64,000 nucleotides of DNA from Alphaproteobacteria bacterium. GTDB taxonomy: Bacteria; Pseudomonadota; Alphaproteobacteria; Rhizobiales; Rhizobiaceae. Below are positions 1-8,002 of this stretch, piece by piece; the stretch's first letter is position 1; every line of letters begins with the position of its first letter. Position numbers and translations under genes: made by a program. The stretch spans positions 372,001-436,000 of the forward strand of contig JAHJHT010000013.1 in NCBI GenBank assembly GCA_018823835.1, in the 5' to 3' direction. A model generated the notes under the pieces. That model was not told where the DNA came from. It saw only the letters and a program-made list of their open reading frames with translations, and ran no database searches.

Positions 1-422
1 ATCCCGACGGCATCGAGGGCAGCGTCACCGAGGCCGATGGGCTCGGACTGCTCGACATCGAAACCGTGATGGAGCCGGAAAAGACGGTGCGCAACGTCAC
101 GGCGCTTTCGCTGCAGTTCGACGTGCCGCTGACCGGATACGAAATCCACCTCGGCCGTACGACGGGTGCGGACTGCCTGCGCCCGTCGGCGGTGATCAAC
201 GGCGTCGAGGACGGCGCGACGTCGGCCGACGGCAAGGTGTTCGGCACCTACATGCACGGCATGTTCTCGTCGGATGAATTTCGCGCCGCCTATCTCGCAA
301 GCCTCGGCATCCGCGGCGGCATCGTCGACTATCGCGCCGAGGTCGAGCGCGCGCTAGACCAGCTTGCCGCGCATCTCGAAAAGCACCTCGACTGCGACGC
401 CATCTTCGCGGCGGCGCGCTGA
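1..422 (+). CDS. cobQ: Cobyric acid synthase, C-terminal part (cut by window edge)
   Basis: The reading frame is open from base 3 to the TGA at 420-422, so the 5' part lies outside the window. The visible ~139 residues match the C-terminal glutamine-amidotransferase half of CobQ, with the YEIHLGRT stretch and the GTYMHGMF block that carries the catalytic His of the triad. CobQ amidates side-chain carboxylates of adenosylcobyrinic acid a,c-diamide in the cytoplasm during cobalamin synthesis, taking ammonia from glutamine. The amidotransferase Cys and the ATP-binding domain are not in view. No other cobalamin gene is visible, so its operon must lie to the left. Confidence 0.9.
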   Translation, partial: PDGIEGSVTEADGLGLLDIETVMEPEKTVRNVTALSLQFDVPLTGYEIHLGRTTGADCLRPSAVINGVEDGATSADGKVFGTYMHGMFSSDEFRAAYLASLGIRGGIVDYRAEVERALDQLAAHLEKHLDCDAIFAAAR

Positions 423-423
423 A

Positions 424-1209
424 TCAGAAGCCCAGCATAGTCCTCAGCGGGTGGGCGGGGTCCATCAGCAGCCGTGCCGCCAGTGCGACGCAGGCGATGA
501 CGAGCAGCGGCTTGATCAGCCGGGCGCCCTTGGCGATGGCGAGGCCGGCGCCGAGTCGGGCCCCGAAAAACTGCGCCACGCCCATGAAGAGGCCGATCTT
601 CCAGTAGATGGCGCCGGCAAGCGCGAAAAGCACGAATCCACCGAGGTTGGAGGCGAAGTTCAGCAGCTTGGTGTGGGCCGTCGCCTTGAGCAGGCCGTAA
701 CCGGCGAGCGACACGAAGGCCAGCATGAAGAAGGAACCGGTGCCCGGGCCGAGAACGCCGTCATAGAAGCCGATCAGCGGCACGACCGTCAGGCCGAACA
801 GGAAGGGCGGCAGGCGCTCGGCGCGGTCGATATCGTCCATGCCGGGCTTCAGCGCGAAATAGAGCGCAATAGCGACCAGGATGAAGGGCAGGGCGGCCGT
901 CAGGATTCCGCCGGGAATGACGGTCGCCAGAAGCGCGCCCAGCACGCCGCCGGCAAAGGAAAGCATCGCGGCCGGCAGTTGGCGCTTCAGGTCCACATGG
1001 CCCTTGGCCGCATAGTGAAGTGCCGCCGAGGCGGTGCCGAACAGCCCCTGCAGCTTGTTGGTGCCGAGCGCGGCGACCGGCGGAAAACCGGCCAGCAGCA
1101 GCGCCGGAATAGTGATCAGGCCGCTGCCGCCGGCGATCGAATCGATGAAGCCCGCGGCAAATGCCGCGAGGCCGAGAAGGAGGACGATCTGGATTTCGAG
1201 GTCGGGCAT
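424..1209 (-). CDS. TauE/SafE (TSUP) family permease
   Basis: A 261-residue, very hydrophobic protein with about eight predicted membrane segments. It has the TSUP hallmarks: an N-terminal GFIDSIAGGSGLI stretch with a GTNKLQ motif, and the second-half repeat GFYDGVLGPGTGSFF. TSUP proteins move organosulfur or sulfite-type anions, or organic acids, across the inner membrane; the substrate here cannot be read from sequence. I chose the ATG at 1209 because the extra 15 residues from 1254 are polar and do not look like a membrane protein start. It converges on cobQ with one base between the stops, which does not suggest shared function. A sulfite-exporter role would pair with the SoeABC-like enzyme at 29.6-34.2 kb, but the genes are unlinked. 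Confidence 0.85.
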   Translation of the reverse strand: MPDLEIQIVLLLGLAAFAAGFIDSIAGGSGLITIPALLLAGFPPVAALGTNKLQGLFGTASAALHYAAKGHVDLKRQLPAAMLSFAGGVLGALLATVIPGGILTAALPFILVAIALYFALKPGMDDIDRAERLPPFLFGLTVVPLIGFYDGVLGPGTGSFFMLAFVSLAGYGLLKATAHTKLLNFASNLGGFVLFALAGAIYWKIGLFMGVAQFFGARLGAGLAIAKGARLIKPLLVIACVALAARLLMDPAHPLRTMLGF

Positions 1210-1316
1210 GATCTCGGGGCGCTGGGTCGCCGGGCGGGTCCCCGTATCGACCACACGCTTTTCGTTTGCGCAAGGCGGATTTCGCGCTAGTAATCCTGCA
1301 GACTCGAGGAACCGCT

Positions 1317-1763
1317 ATGGCTTCAGGACTGCTTTCTCAACTCAAGGACATCTTCGAGGGCGACGCCGGTGTGCGCAAGGTCGCCGGTGACCCGGTGCTG
1401 TCGGCAGAATTGCTGCTGCTGTTCCGCATGATCCTCGCCGACGGCGTCGTCAAGGACAGCGAGATGCAGACCTTCCGCCGCATCTGCAACGAGGCCTTCG
1501 GCATCGGCCGCGACAGCATGGACGGCGTGATCGAGTATCTCAACAATTTCGGTTACGAGACCAATGGCGCGCAGGCCATCGAGATGTTTCGCGAGCTCGA
1601 CATCGACCGCCGCCGCCAACTGGCGCGGCACATGGCCGAGATCGCCAAGGCCGACAACGAGCTTGCCGAGAACGAGGTGCGGCTGCTGCGGCGCACGCTC
1701 GAGCTCCTCGGCATCAGCCCGGTCGACGTCGTGCGACCCGACGCGGGCGACAAGGCAGACTAG
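1317..1763 (+). CDS. TerB-like tellurite resistance family protein
   Basis: A 148-residue, helical, acidic protein of the TerB/DjlA-N type, judged from the FRMILADGVVKDSEM stretch and a second acidic helix-loop (AKADNELAENEVRLL). These domains are seven-helix bundles with acidic metal-binding loops. The family is widespread in alphaproteobacteria and its function is not established; the tellurite name comes from homology only. ATG 1317 follows a GAGGA at about 1305-1309 and is preferred over the upstream ATG at 1266. It converges on xth, and a hairpin at 1788-1805 lies between the two stops. Confidence 0.75.
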   Translation: MASGLLSQLKDIFEGDAGVRKVAGDPVLSAELLLLFRMILADGVVKDSEMQTFRRICNEAFGIGRDSMDGVIEYLNNFGYETNGAQAIEMFRELDIDRRRQLARHMAEIAKADNELAENEVRLLRRTLELLGISPVDVVRPDAGDKAD

Positions 1764-1787
1764 ACGGCAAGCCTGTCGCCGGAGACT

Positions 1788-1805
1788 GGCGGGAACCCTC
1801 CCGCC
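1788..1805. terminator. Hairpin between convergent terB-like gene and xth
   Basis: A 7-bp perfect stem (GGCGGGA / TCCCGCC) with a 4-nt loop sits in the 52-bp gap between two convergent stops. No T-run follows on either strand, so intrinsic termination is uncertain; it may act with Rho or protect mRNA ends. Confidence 0.35.
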
Positions 1806-1815
1806 GTGACGCCGG

Positions 1816-2610
1816 TCAGACGGCTCCCACGGTGAGGTTCACCGCCACCGGCACATGGTCTGAGGGCTTTTCCCAGGCACGGACGTGCTTTTCGATCGTG
1901 GCAGAACCGAAAAAGTTGGCGGCTTCCGGCGACAGCAGCAGGTGGTCGATGCGGATGCCGTTGTCCTTCTGCCAGGCGCCGGCCTGGTAATCCCAGAACG
2001 TGTAGGTGCCGGGCGCGTCGGTAGTGGCGCGCACCGCTTCCGTGAAACCGAGATTGACCAGGCGCCGGAAGGCTTGCCGCGTCTCGGGCTGGAACAGCGC
2101 GTCGCCGAGCCAGTTCTGCGGGTTCTTGGCGTCGATCGGCTCGGGGATGACGTTATAGTCGCCGGCCAGCACCAGCGGCTCCTCGAGCGCCAGCCGCCCG
2201 GTCGCCCAGGCCTCCAGCCGCGCCATCCATGACAGCTTGTAGGGGAATTTCCGGTCGTCATCGATCGGGTTGCCGTTGGGCAAATAGAGCGAGACGACGC
2301 GCAGCACACCCTTGTCGGTCGAGAACACGCCCTCGATGAAGCGGGCCTGCTCGTCGCTCTCGTCGCCCGGCAGACCGCGGTTGACCTCGTCGAAGCGCAG
2401 CTTGGACAGGATCGCCACGCCGTTGAACCCCTTCTGGCCATGCGTCTCGACATGGTAGCCGAGGGCTTCGATTTCGGCGCGCGGGAACTGCTCGTCGACC
2501 GTCTTGATCTCCTGCAGGCAGGCGATGTCGGGAGCGCTTTCCTGCAGCCAGTGCAGCAGATTGCCCAGCCGCGCGCGCACGCCGTTGATGTTCCAGGTGA
2601 CGATTTTCAT
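1816..2610 (-). CDS. xth: Exodeoxyribonuclease III
   Basis: A 264-residue member of the exonuclease III/AP endonuclease family. The N-terminus WNINGVRAR, the metal-binding Glu in CLQEIKT, the GDYNVIP block, the IRIDHLL block and the terminal SDHVPV catalytic Asp-His all appear in order, so the active site is complete. It cleaves 5' of abasic sites and removes 3' blocking groups and 3' nucleotides during base-excision repair. The length is normal for the family. It stands alone, transcribed away from the cyclase at 2716. Confidence 0.93.
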   Translation of the reverse strand: MKIVTWNINGVRARLGNLLHWLQESAPDIACLQEIKTVDEQFPRAEIEALGYHVETHGQKGFNGVAILSKLRFDEVNRGLPGDESDEQARFIEGVFSTDKGVLRVVSLYLPNGNPIDDDRKFPYKLSWMARLEAWATGRLALEEPLVLAGDYNVIPEPIDAKNPQNWLGDALFQPETRQAFRRLVNLGFTEAVRATTDAPGTYTFWDYQAGAWQKDNGIRIDHLLLSPEAANFFGSATIEKHVRAWEKPSDHVPVAVNLTVGAV

Positions 2611-2715
2611 GGTCGCTACGTCCTTTGCAGGCTAGCCTTGGCCAAAGGCAAGCCCTGGCATTGTAAAGAATAGTCGAACCGCCACAAGCGACAGCGACCG
2701 CGTGGAGACAGATCC

Positions 2716-4329
2716 ATGACAGATGCAGCCATCATCCCCGAGACAAAGCCGTGGCGCCGCTTCGTGCCGGCACTCGTGGCAGTCATTTCCCTGCTTCTGC
2801 TGCTGCCCGTCGCCGTCATGCTCGACCTGAAGGACCTGACCGCGCATCTGTCGCGCCAGCAGGCTACCGACATGACGCGAATCATCAACGATATCCGCGA
2901 TCTCTATGCCAGGGATGTGGTCGGTCGGATTCTGCAGGCGCCACCGGGCGTGGCGATCACCGCCTCCGACAATTTTCATGACATACCGGGCGCCATCCCG
3001 ATTCCGGCGACGTTCTCTCTGGAGCTCGGAAAGCTCATCAGCGCGCAGGACAATGCGGTGCGCTACGATTTCGTGTCGGATTACGCCTTTGCGGGCAGGG
3101 CGCCGCACGAACTCGACGAATTCCAGACGATGGCGCTGGCGAAGTTCCGCGCCGACCCTGCGCTGAACGTCGTCGAGCAGACGCGGGGCGACCTCAACAG
3201 CACGGTCGCCATCGCGTCGCCGATCCGAATGACGCAAACCTGCGTGGCCTGCCACAACAGCCATCCCGACAGCCCCAAGACCGACTGGAAAGTCGGGGAC
3301 GTTCGGGGAATCCAGTCCGTCACCGTGACGCAGCCGCTGGCGCTCAGTTCGATCGGCGTCCGCTATCTGTTCGTCTATTTCGCGCTGGCGGCTCTCACCG
3401 GCGTTTATTTCGTCTACCAGCAATGGCGCCAGTCGCGTCAGGTCAGCGCCCTCAACGAAGAACTGAAGGAGGCCAACAGCTTCCTTGCTACCGTGTCGCT
3501 TAAGATCGCCAAATACCTGTCGCCGGAAATCTACAAGAGCGTGTTCAGCGGCGAGCGGGACGTCAAGGTGACGGCCGAGCGCAAGAAGCTGACCATCTTC
3601 TTCTCCGACATCGTCGATTTCACCGCCACGACAGAGCGCATGCAGCCGGAGGAACTGACTGCGCTGCTCAACGAATACCTGACCGAGATGTCGCGCATCG
3701 CCATCGCGCATGGTGCCACCGTCGACAAGTTCATCGGCGATGCGATCCTCGCCTTCTTCGGCGATCCCAACACGCTTGGGGCTGCCGAGGACGCACGTGC
3801 CTGCCTGCACATGGCAAACGAGATGCAGGACAGGCTGGCCGAACTGCAGCGCAAATGGCTCGACCAGGGCATCGAGCATCCGTTCCGCGTGCGCATGGGC
3901 ATCAATACCGGCTACTGCAATGTCGGCAATTTCGGCTCCGACGACCGCATGGACTACACGATCATCGGTGCCGAGGCGAACCTCGCCGCGCGGCTGCAGA
4001 GCATCGCGCCGGCCGGCGGCATCATGCTGAGCTACGAAACCTATGCGCATGTGAAGGACTTCGTCGAAGCCCAGCCTACCGATCCGATCCGCATGAAGGG
4101 CATCAGCCGCGAGGTCATTCCCTACCTCGTCGAGCGCACCAGCCCCGCGCCGGCGGCCGACACGACGCTGATCAGCGAGAACGAGGACGGTCTGTCGCTC
4201 GTGCTCGACATGTCGGGCATGGACCCGGAGCGCGCGGCGCGGCTGCGCGCCAAGCTGAAGGCGGCGCTGGCCGTCCTCGACACCAAGGCGCGCCAGCCGA
4301 TCGTGCCGGACGGCGCGCCACAGACCTGA
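2716..4329 (+). CDS. Membrane class III nucleotide cyclase with Tll0287-like haem sensor domain
   Basis: 537 residues. A membrane segment (about 15-36) is followed by an extracytoplasmic domain of the DUF3365/Tll0287 type that carries a c-type haem motif, C176-V-A-C179-H180. A second membrane segment (about 215-235) and a short helical linker lead to a class III cyclase domain (about 290-450). Catalytic residues are complete: metal Asp298 and Asp342, Lys338 plus Thr415 at the purine-selecting positions (points to ATP), and Asn422/Arg426 for the transition state. The likely role is to turn a redox or ligand signal at periplasmic haem into cAMP. It is monocistronic, divergent from xth, and ends at a clear terminator at 4383-4405. 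Haem attachment is inferred from the motif only. Confidence 0.88.
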   Translation: MTDAAIIPETKPWRRFVPALVAVISLLLLLPVAVMLDLKDLTAHLSRQQATDMTRIINDIRDLYARDVVGRILQAPPGVAITASDNFHDIPGAIPIPATFSLELGKLISAQDNAVRYDFVSDYAFAGRAPHELDEFQTMALAKFRADPALNVVEQTRGDLNSTVAIASPIRMTQTCVACHNSHPDSPKTDWKVGDVRGIQSVTVTQPLALSSIGVRYLFVYFALAALTGVYFVYQQWRQSRQVSALNEELKEANSFLATVSLKIAKYLSPEIYKSVFSGERDVKVTAERKKLTIFFSDIVDFTATTERMQPEELTALLNEYLTEMSRIAIAHGATVDKFIGDAILAFFGDPNTLGAAEDARACLHMANEMQDRLAELQRKWLDQGIEHPFRVRMGINTGYCNVGNFGSDDRMDYTIIGAEANLAARLQSIAPAGGIMLSYETYAHVKDFVEAQPTDPIRMKGISREVIPYLVERTSPAPAADTTLISENEDGLSLVLDMSGMDPERAARLRAKLKAALAVLDTKARQPIVPDGAPQT

Positions 4330-4382
4330 GTCGCGAGGCGGCTCGCGCTCCACTCGACGGAACGCGTCATTCAAAAGGAAAA

Positions 4383-4405
4383 GGCCGCGTCATCGCGGCC
4401 TTTTT
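4383..4405. terminator. Bidirectional rho-independent terminator
   Basis: Stem GGCCGCG / CGCGGCC (4383-4389 and 4394-4400), loop TCAT, flanked by an A-run on the left and TTTTT on the right. It can therefore serve the cyclase on the + strand and the convergent erpA-like gene on the - strand. Confidence 0.85.
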
Positions 4406-4435
4406 CATAACGCTATCCGGAAATGGGGGGCGGTC

Positions 4436-4783
4436 TCAGACCGAGAAGCTGGTGCCGCAGCCGCAGGAGGCGACGGCGTTGGGGTTCCTGATCTGGAAGG
4501 ACTGGCCCATCAGATCGTCGACGAAATCGATCACCGAGCCGCCCATGTAGACCAGCGAGAGCTCGTCGATCAGGATGGTGGCGCCGTTCTTCTCGATCGC
4601 CACGTCGTCGTCGTTGCGGCCATCGACCAGGTCGAACTTGTAGGAAAAGCCGGAGCAGCCGCCACCCTCGACCGAGACGCGCAGCGCGCTCTTGCCCGTT
4701 TCGCCGGCGACGATCTTCGCCACGCGGTTGGCCGCGGCGTCCGTTACTTCGACCTTCATGCCGGTCTTTGCGTCTGCGCCCAT
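4436..4783 (-). CDS. erpA: HesB/IscA/ErpA-type iron-sulfur cluster insertion protein
   Basis: A 115-residue A-type Fe-S carrier. The three conserved cysteines are present: one in GGGCSGFSY and two in the C-terminal SCGCGTSF. These proteins receive clusters from the Isc/Suf scaffold and pass them to apo-enzymes. ATG 4783 is preferred because AAGG sits about 8 nt upstream; a GTG nine bases further out also opens the frame. It is divergent from dgt. ErpA is a better name than IscA because no isc gene is nearby, and the erpA-dgt-argS order is common in Rhizobiales, but the subfamily is not proved. Confidence 0.88.
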   Translation of the reverse strand: MGADAKTGMKVEVTDAAANRVAKIVAGETGKSALRVSVEGGGCSGFSYKFDLVDGRNDDDVAIEKNGATILIDELSLVYMGGSVIDFVDDLMGQSFQIRNPNAVASCGCGTSFSV

Positions 4784-4802
4784 TGGCGTCACCTTGCGTT
4801 CG

Positions 4803-4825
4803 CGTTCACATCATAGGTATGAACG
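4803..4825. promoter_or_regulatory. Inverted repeat in the erpA/dgt divergent promoter
   Basis: CGTTCA (4803-4808) and TGAACG (4820-4825) form a perfect 6-bp inverted repeat with an 11-nt spacer, about 20 bp upstream of erpA and 34 bp upstream of dgt. A role as operator for either gene is a guess; no known box is matched. Confidence 0.25.
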
Positions 4826-4858
4826 GGCGGGGAGCAAGTCAACGGGTGGCGGTCGCAC

Positions 4859-6079
4859 ATGGACGAGCAGGGGCATCTCCCCGACATCGGCTTCGGCTAC
4901 CGCCCGCGCGCTGCCTACGCCTGCGATCCGGCCCGATCGCGCGGCCGGTTCCAGGCGGAAGTCGAGAGCCCGACACGCACGCCGTTCCAGCGCGACCGCG
5001 ACCGGATCATCCATTCCACTGCATTCCGCCGTCTGAAGCACAAGACACAGGTGTTCATCGCCCATGAAGGCGACCACTATCGCACCCGGCTGACCCATAC
5101 GATCGAGGTCGCGCAGATCGCGAGGGCGCTGGCGCGCGCGCTGCGCTGCGATGAGGACCTCGCCGAGGCCATCGCGCTGGTGCATGATTTCGGCCACACG
5201 CCCTTCGGCCACACCGGCGAGGATGCGCTCAACGCCAGGATGGCCAGTTGGGGCGGGTTCGACCACAATGCCCAGTCTCTGCGCATCGTCACCCGTCTCG
5301 AACGCCGCTATGCCGAGTTCGACGGGCTTAACTTGACCTGGGAGACGCTCGAGGGCCTGGTCAAGCACAATGGCCCGCTGACCGATGCTTCCGGCAAGGG
5401 ACTGAAGGAGGAGGTGCCGCAGGCCATCCGCGATTTCTCCGGGCTTTTCGACCTCGAGCTCGACCGCCATGCCGGGCTGGAGGCGCAATGCGCCGCGATA
5501 GCCGACGACATCGCCTACAACACCCATGATATCGACGACGGCCTGCGTGCCGGCCTGTTGTCGCTCGACATGCTGGCCGGCGTGGCGCTGCCCGCTGGCA
5601 TCCTGAAGGGCGTGCGCGAGCGCTATCCCGGGCTCGATCCGGTGCGGACCGGCCACGAGCTGATGCGCCGCCAGATCACCATCATGGTCGAGGACGTCAT
5701 CGCCACCGCCTCGGCCGCACTGGAGCGGCTGGCGCCGCAGAGCGCCGACGACATCCGCGCGGCGGGCAGGACCATCGTCGCCTTCTCGCCGCGGCTCGCC
5801 GCCGAGGAGAAGGAACTGAAGGCCTTCCTCTACAAGAACATGTACCGCGCCCCCGACGTCGTGCGTGTCCGGACCGGCGCCGAGCGCGTCGTCAACGAGC
5901 TGTTCGACGCCTATTTCGCCGATCCGCGCGAGATGCCCGAGGGCTGGCGCGAGGGGCTCGACCGCGCCGAGGACCGCATCAAGGCGCGCGACGTGGCCGA
6001 TTTTCTCGCCGGCATGACCGACACCTACGCGCTCAAGGAGCACCGCCGACTGTTTGACGATACGCCGGATTTGGGCTAG
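4859..6079 (+). CDS. dgt: Deoxyguanosine triphosphate triphosphohydrolase-like protein
   Basis: 406 residues of the HD-domain dNTPase family. The metal site is complete: THTIEV, then the HD pair in [15 protein letters not shown], and the later Asp in [10 protein letters not shown]. The C-terminal dGTPase-inhibitor-type region is also present. It hydrolyses dNTPs to deoxynucleoside plus triphosphate; alphaproteobacterial members of this length are usually annotated as dGTPase-like because substrate range has seldom been tested. It lies 57 bp upstream of argS on the same strand and is probably cotranscribed. Confidence 0.9.
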   Translation: MDEQGHLPDIGFGYRPRAAYACDPARSRGRFQAEVESPTRTPFQRDRDRIIHSTAFRRLKHKTQVFIAHEGDHYRTRLTHTIEVAQIARALARALRCDEDLAEAIALVHDFGHTPFGHTGEDALNARMASWGGFDHNAQSLRIVTRLERRYAEFDGLNLTWETLEGLVKHNGPLTDASGKGLKEEVPQAIRDFSGLFDLELDRHAGLEAQCAAIADDIAYNTHDIDDGLRAGLLSLDMLAGVALPAGILKGVRERYPGLDPVRTGHELMRRQITIMVEDVIATASAALERLAPQSADDIRAAGRTIVAFSPRLAAEEKELKAFLYKNMYRAPDVVRVRTGAERVVNELFDAYFADPREMPEGWREGLDRAEDRIKARDVADFLAGMTDTYALKEHRRLFDDTPDLG

Positions 6080-6136
6080 AGCCCGCCCGCCTTTGGCGCG
6101 AACTCGCGCCATGCCCCGATTTCCAGAGTAAGCCAG

Positions 6137-7894
6137 ATGAATATCTTCGCCGATTTCAACGAGCGAGTCATAAAAGCCGTTCAAGGTCTTGATCTCAAAG
6201 ACAAAGAGGGTGCGCCGCTCGAGCTGTCGCGGATCACGGTCGAGCCGCCGCGCGACCCGTCCCATGGCGACCTTGCGACCAATGCGGCGATGGTGCTCGC
6301 CAAGAATGCCGGCCAGAACCCGCGCGCGCTTGCCGAGACCCTTGCAGCGGCGCTGCGCGCAGATGCCGATGTGTCGGACGTCGATGTCGCCGGCCCGGGT
6401 TTCGTCAACATGCGGCTGTCGGACGGCTTCTGGCAGGCACACCTGAAGACCATTTTGGCCGAGGGCAGCGACTATGGCCGCTCCGGCATCGGCGCCGGCA
6501 TCAAGACCAATGTCGAATATGTCTCTGCCAACCCGACCGGCCCGATGCATGTCGGCCATTGCCGCGGCGCGGTGGTCGGCGATGCGCTGGCCAACCTTTT
6601 GGCCTTTGCCGGCTACGACGTCACCAAGGAATACCTCATCAACGACGCCGGCGCACAGATCGACGTGCTCGCCCGCTCGGCCATGCTGCGCTACCGCGAG
6701 GCGCTCGGCGAGGCTATCGGCGAGATTCCGGCCGGCCTTTACCCGGGCGATTACCTGGTGCCGGTCGGCCAGTCGCTGGCCGCCGAATTCGGCCGCACGC
6801 TGCTGGACATGCCTGAAGACGAAGCGCTGGCGCTGGTCAAGGAGCGCACCATCGACGCCATGATGGCGATGATCCGTGAGGATCTGGCCCTGCTCAACGT
6901 GCATCACGAGGTGTTCTTCTCCGAGCGCACCCTGCATGCCGAAAACGCCCGCAAGATCCGCACCGCGATCAACGAACTGACGCTCAAGGGCCACATCTAC
7001 AAGGGCACCCTGCCGCCGCCCAAGGGCGAGAAGTCCGACGATTGGGAAGATCGCGAGCAGACGCTCTTCCGCTCGACCGAGGTTGGTGACGACATGGACC
7101 GGCCGCTGGTCAAGTCGGACGGCTCCTTCACCTATTTCGCGGCCGATGTCGGCTACATCTACGACAAGATTTCGCGCGGCTTCAACGAACTGATCTTCGT
7201 GCTCGGCGCCGACCATGGCGGCTATGTCAAGCGTCTGGAGGCGCTGGCAAAGGCGGTTTCCGACGGCAAGGTCGACCTCACGGTGCTGCTTTGCAATCTC
7301 GTCAAGCTTTACCGCAATGGCGAGCAGGTGCGCATGTCGAAGCGCTCCGGCGAGTTCGTCACGCTGCGCGAGGTTGTGGAGGAGGTTGGACCCGACGCCA
7401 TCCGCTTCATGATGCTCTATCGCAAGAACGACGCGCCGCTCGACTTCGACTTCGCCAAGGTGACGGAGCAGTCGAAGGACAATCCGGTGTTCTACGTGCA
7501 GTATGCCTCGGCGCGCTGCCACTCGGTGTTCAGGCAGGCCAAGGAACAGCTGCCGGACGGCGATTTCGGCCGCGACAGCCTCGCCGGCTACGGACACCTG
7601 CTGACCGACGAGGGCGAGGTGGGCCTTATTCGCAAGCTGGCTGAATATCCGCGCATGATCGAAAGCGCCGCGATGGCCCATGAACCGCACCGCATCGCAT
7701 TCTATCTCTACGACCTGGCAAGCACGCTCCACAGCCTGTGGAATCGCGGTACCGACAACAATGACTTACGTTTTGTTAAGGTTAACAGCCCAGAATTGAC
7801 CTATGCCAGACTGGGTCTGGTGCAGGCTGTTTCGGACGTCTTGTCGTCGGGCCTTGCGTTGATCGGAGCGGCGGCCCCGACCGAGATGCGCTAG
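6137..7894 (+). CDS. argS: Arginyl-tRNA synthetase
   Basis: 585 residues, normal length for ArgRS. An N-terminal Arg-tRNA-recognition domain is followed by the class I HIGH motif as HVGH (in [15 protein letters not shown], around residues 130-145), the KMSKS-type loop as MSKRSG (about 400), and the C-terminal anticodon-binding DALR domain. It charges tRNA-Arg. Downstream the SPOR-domain gene starts about 108 bp later; dgt-argS-SPOR is a conserved rhizobial neighbourhood. Confidence 0.96.
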   Translation: MNIFADFNERVIKAVQGLDLKDKEGAPLELSRITVEPPRDPSHGDLATNAAMVLAKNAGQNPRALAETLAAALRADADVSDVDVAGPGFVNMRLSDGFWQAHLKTILAEGSDYGRSGIGAGIKTNVEYVSANPTGPMHVGHCRGAVVGDALANLLAFAGYDVTKEYLINDAGAQIDVLARSAMLRYREALGEAIGEIPAGLYPGDYLVPVGQSLAAEFGRTLLDMPEDEALALVKERTIDAMMAMIREDLALLNVHHEVFFSERTLHAENARKIRTAINELTLKGHIYKGTLPPPKGEKSDDWEDREQTLFRSTEVGDDMDRPLVKSDGSFTYFAADVGYIYDKISRGFNELIFVLGADHGGYVKRLEALAKAVSDGKVDLTVLLCNLVKLYRNGEQVRMSKRSGEFVTLREVVEEVGPDAIRFMMLYRKNDAPLDFDFAKVTEQSKDNPVFYVQYASARCHSVFRQAKEQLPDGDFGRDSLAGYGHLLTDEGEVGLIRKLAEYPRMIESAAMAHEPHRIAFYLYDLASTLHSLWNRGTDNNDLRFVKVNSPELTYARLGLVQAVSDVLSSGLALIGAAAPTEMR

Positions 7895-8002
7895 GCCAAA
7901 AAACCGAACGAAACCTGTCACCTTTTGCCCACATTGCGCTGGTAGTGGCAAACCTTGCGCGACGTCCATGGCGTCCGAATGTGTGTGAGTTCGGGAAAAA
8001 GA

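Noticed and set aside
2632..4374. A 580-codon open frame on the minus strand
   Set aside because: Antisense shadow of the haem-sensor cyclase.
4811..7732. A 973-codon open frame on the minus strand
   Set aside because: It runs antisense through dgt and argS, both clear enzymes with intact motifs. Its Arg/Val/Gly-rich translation is typical of a GC-rich antisense frame.
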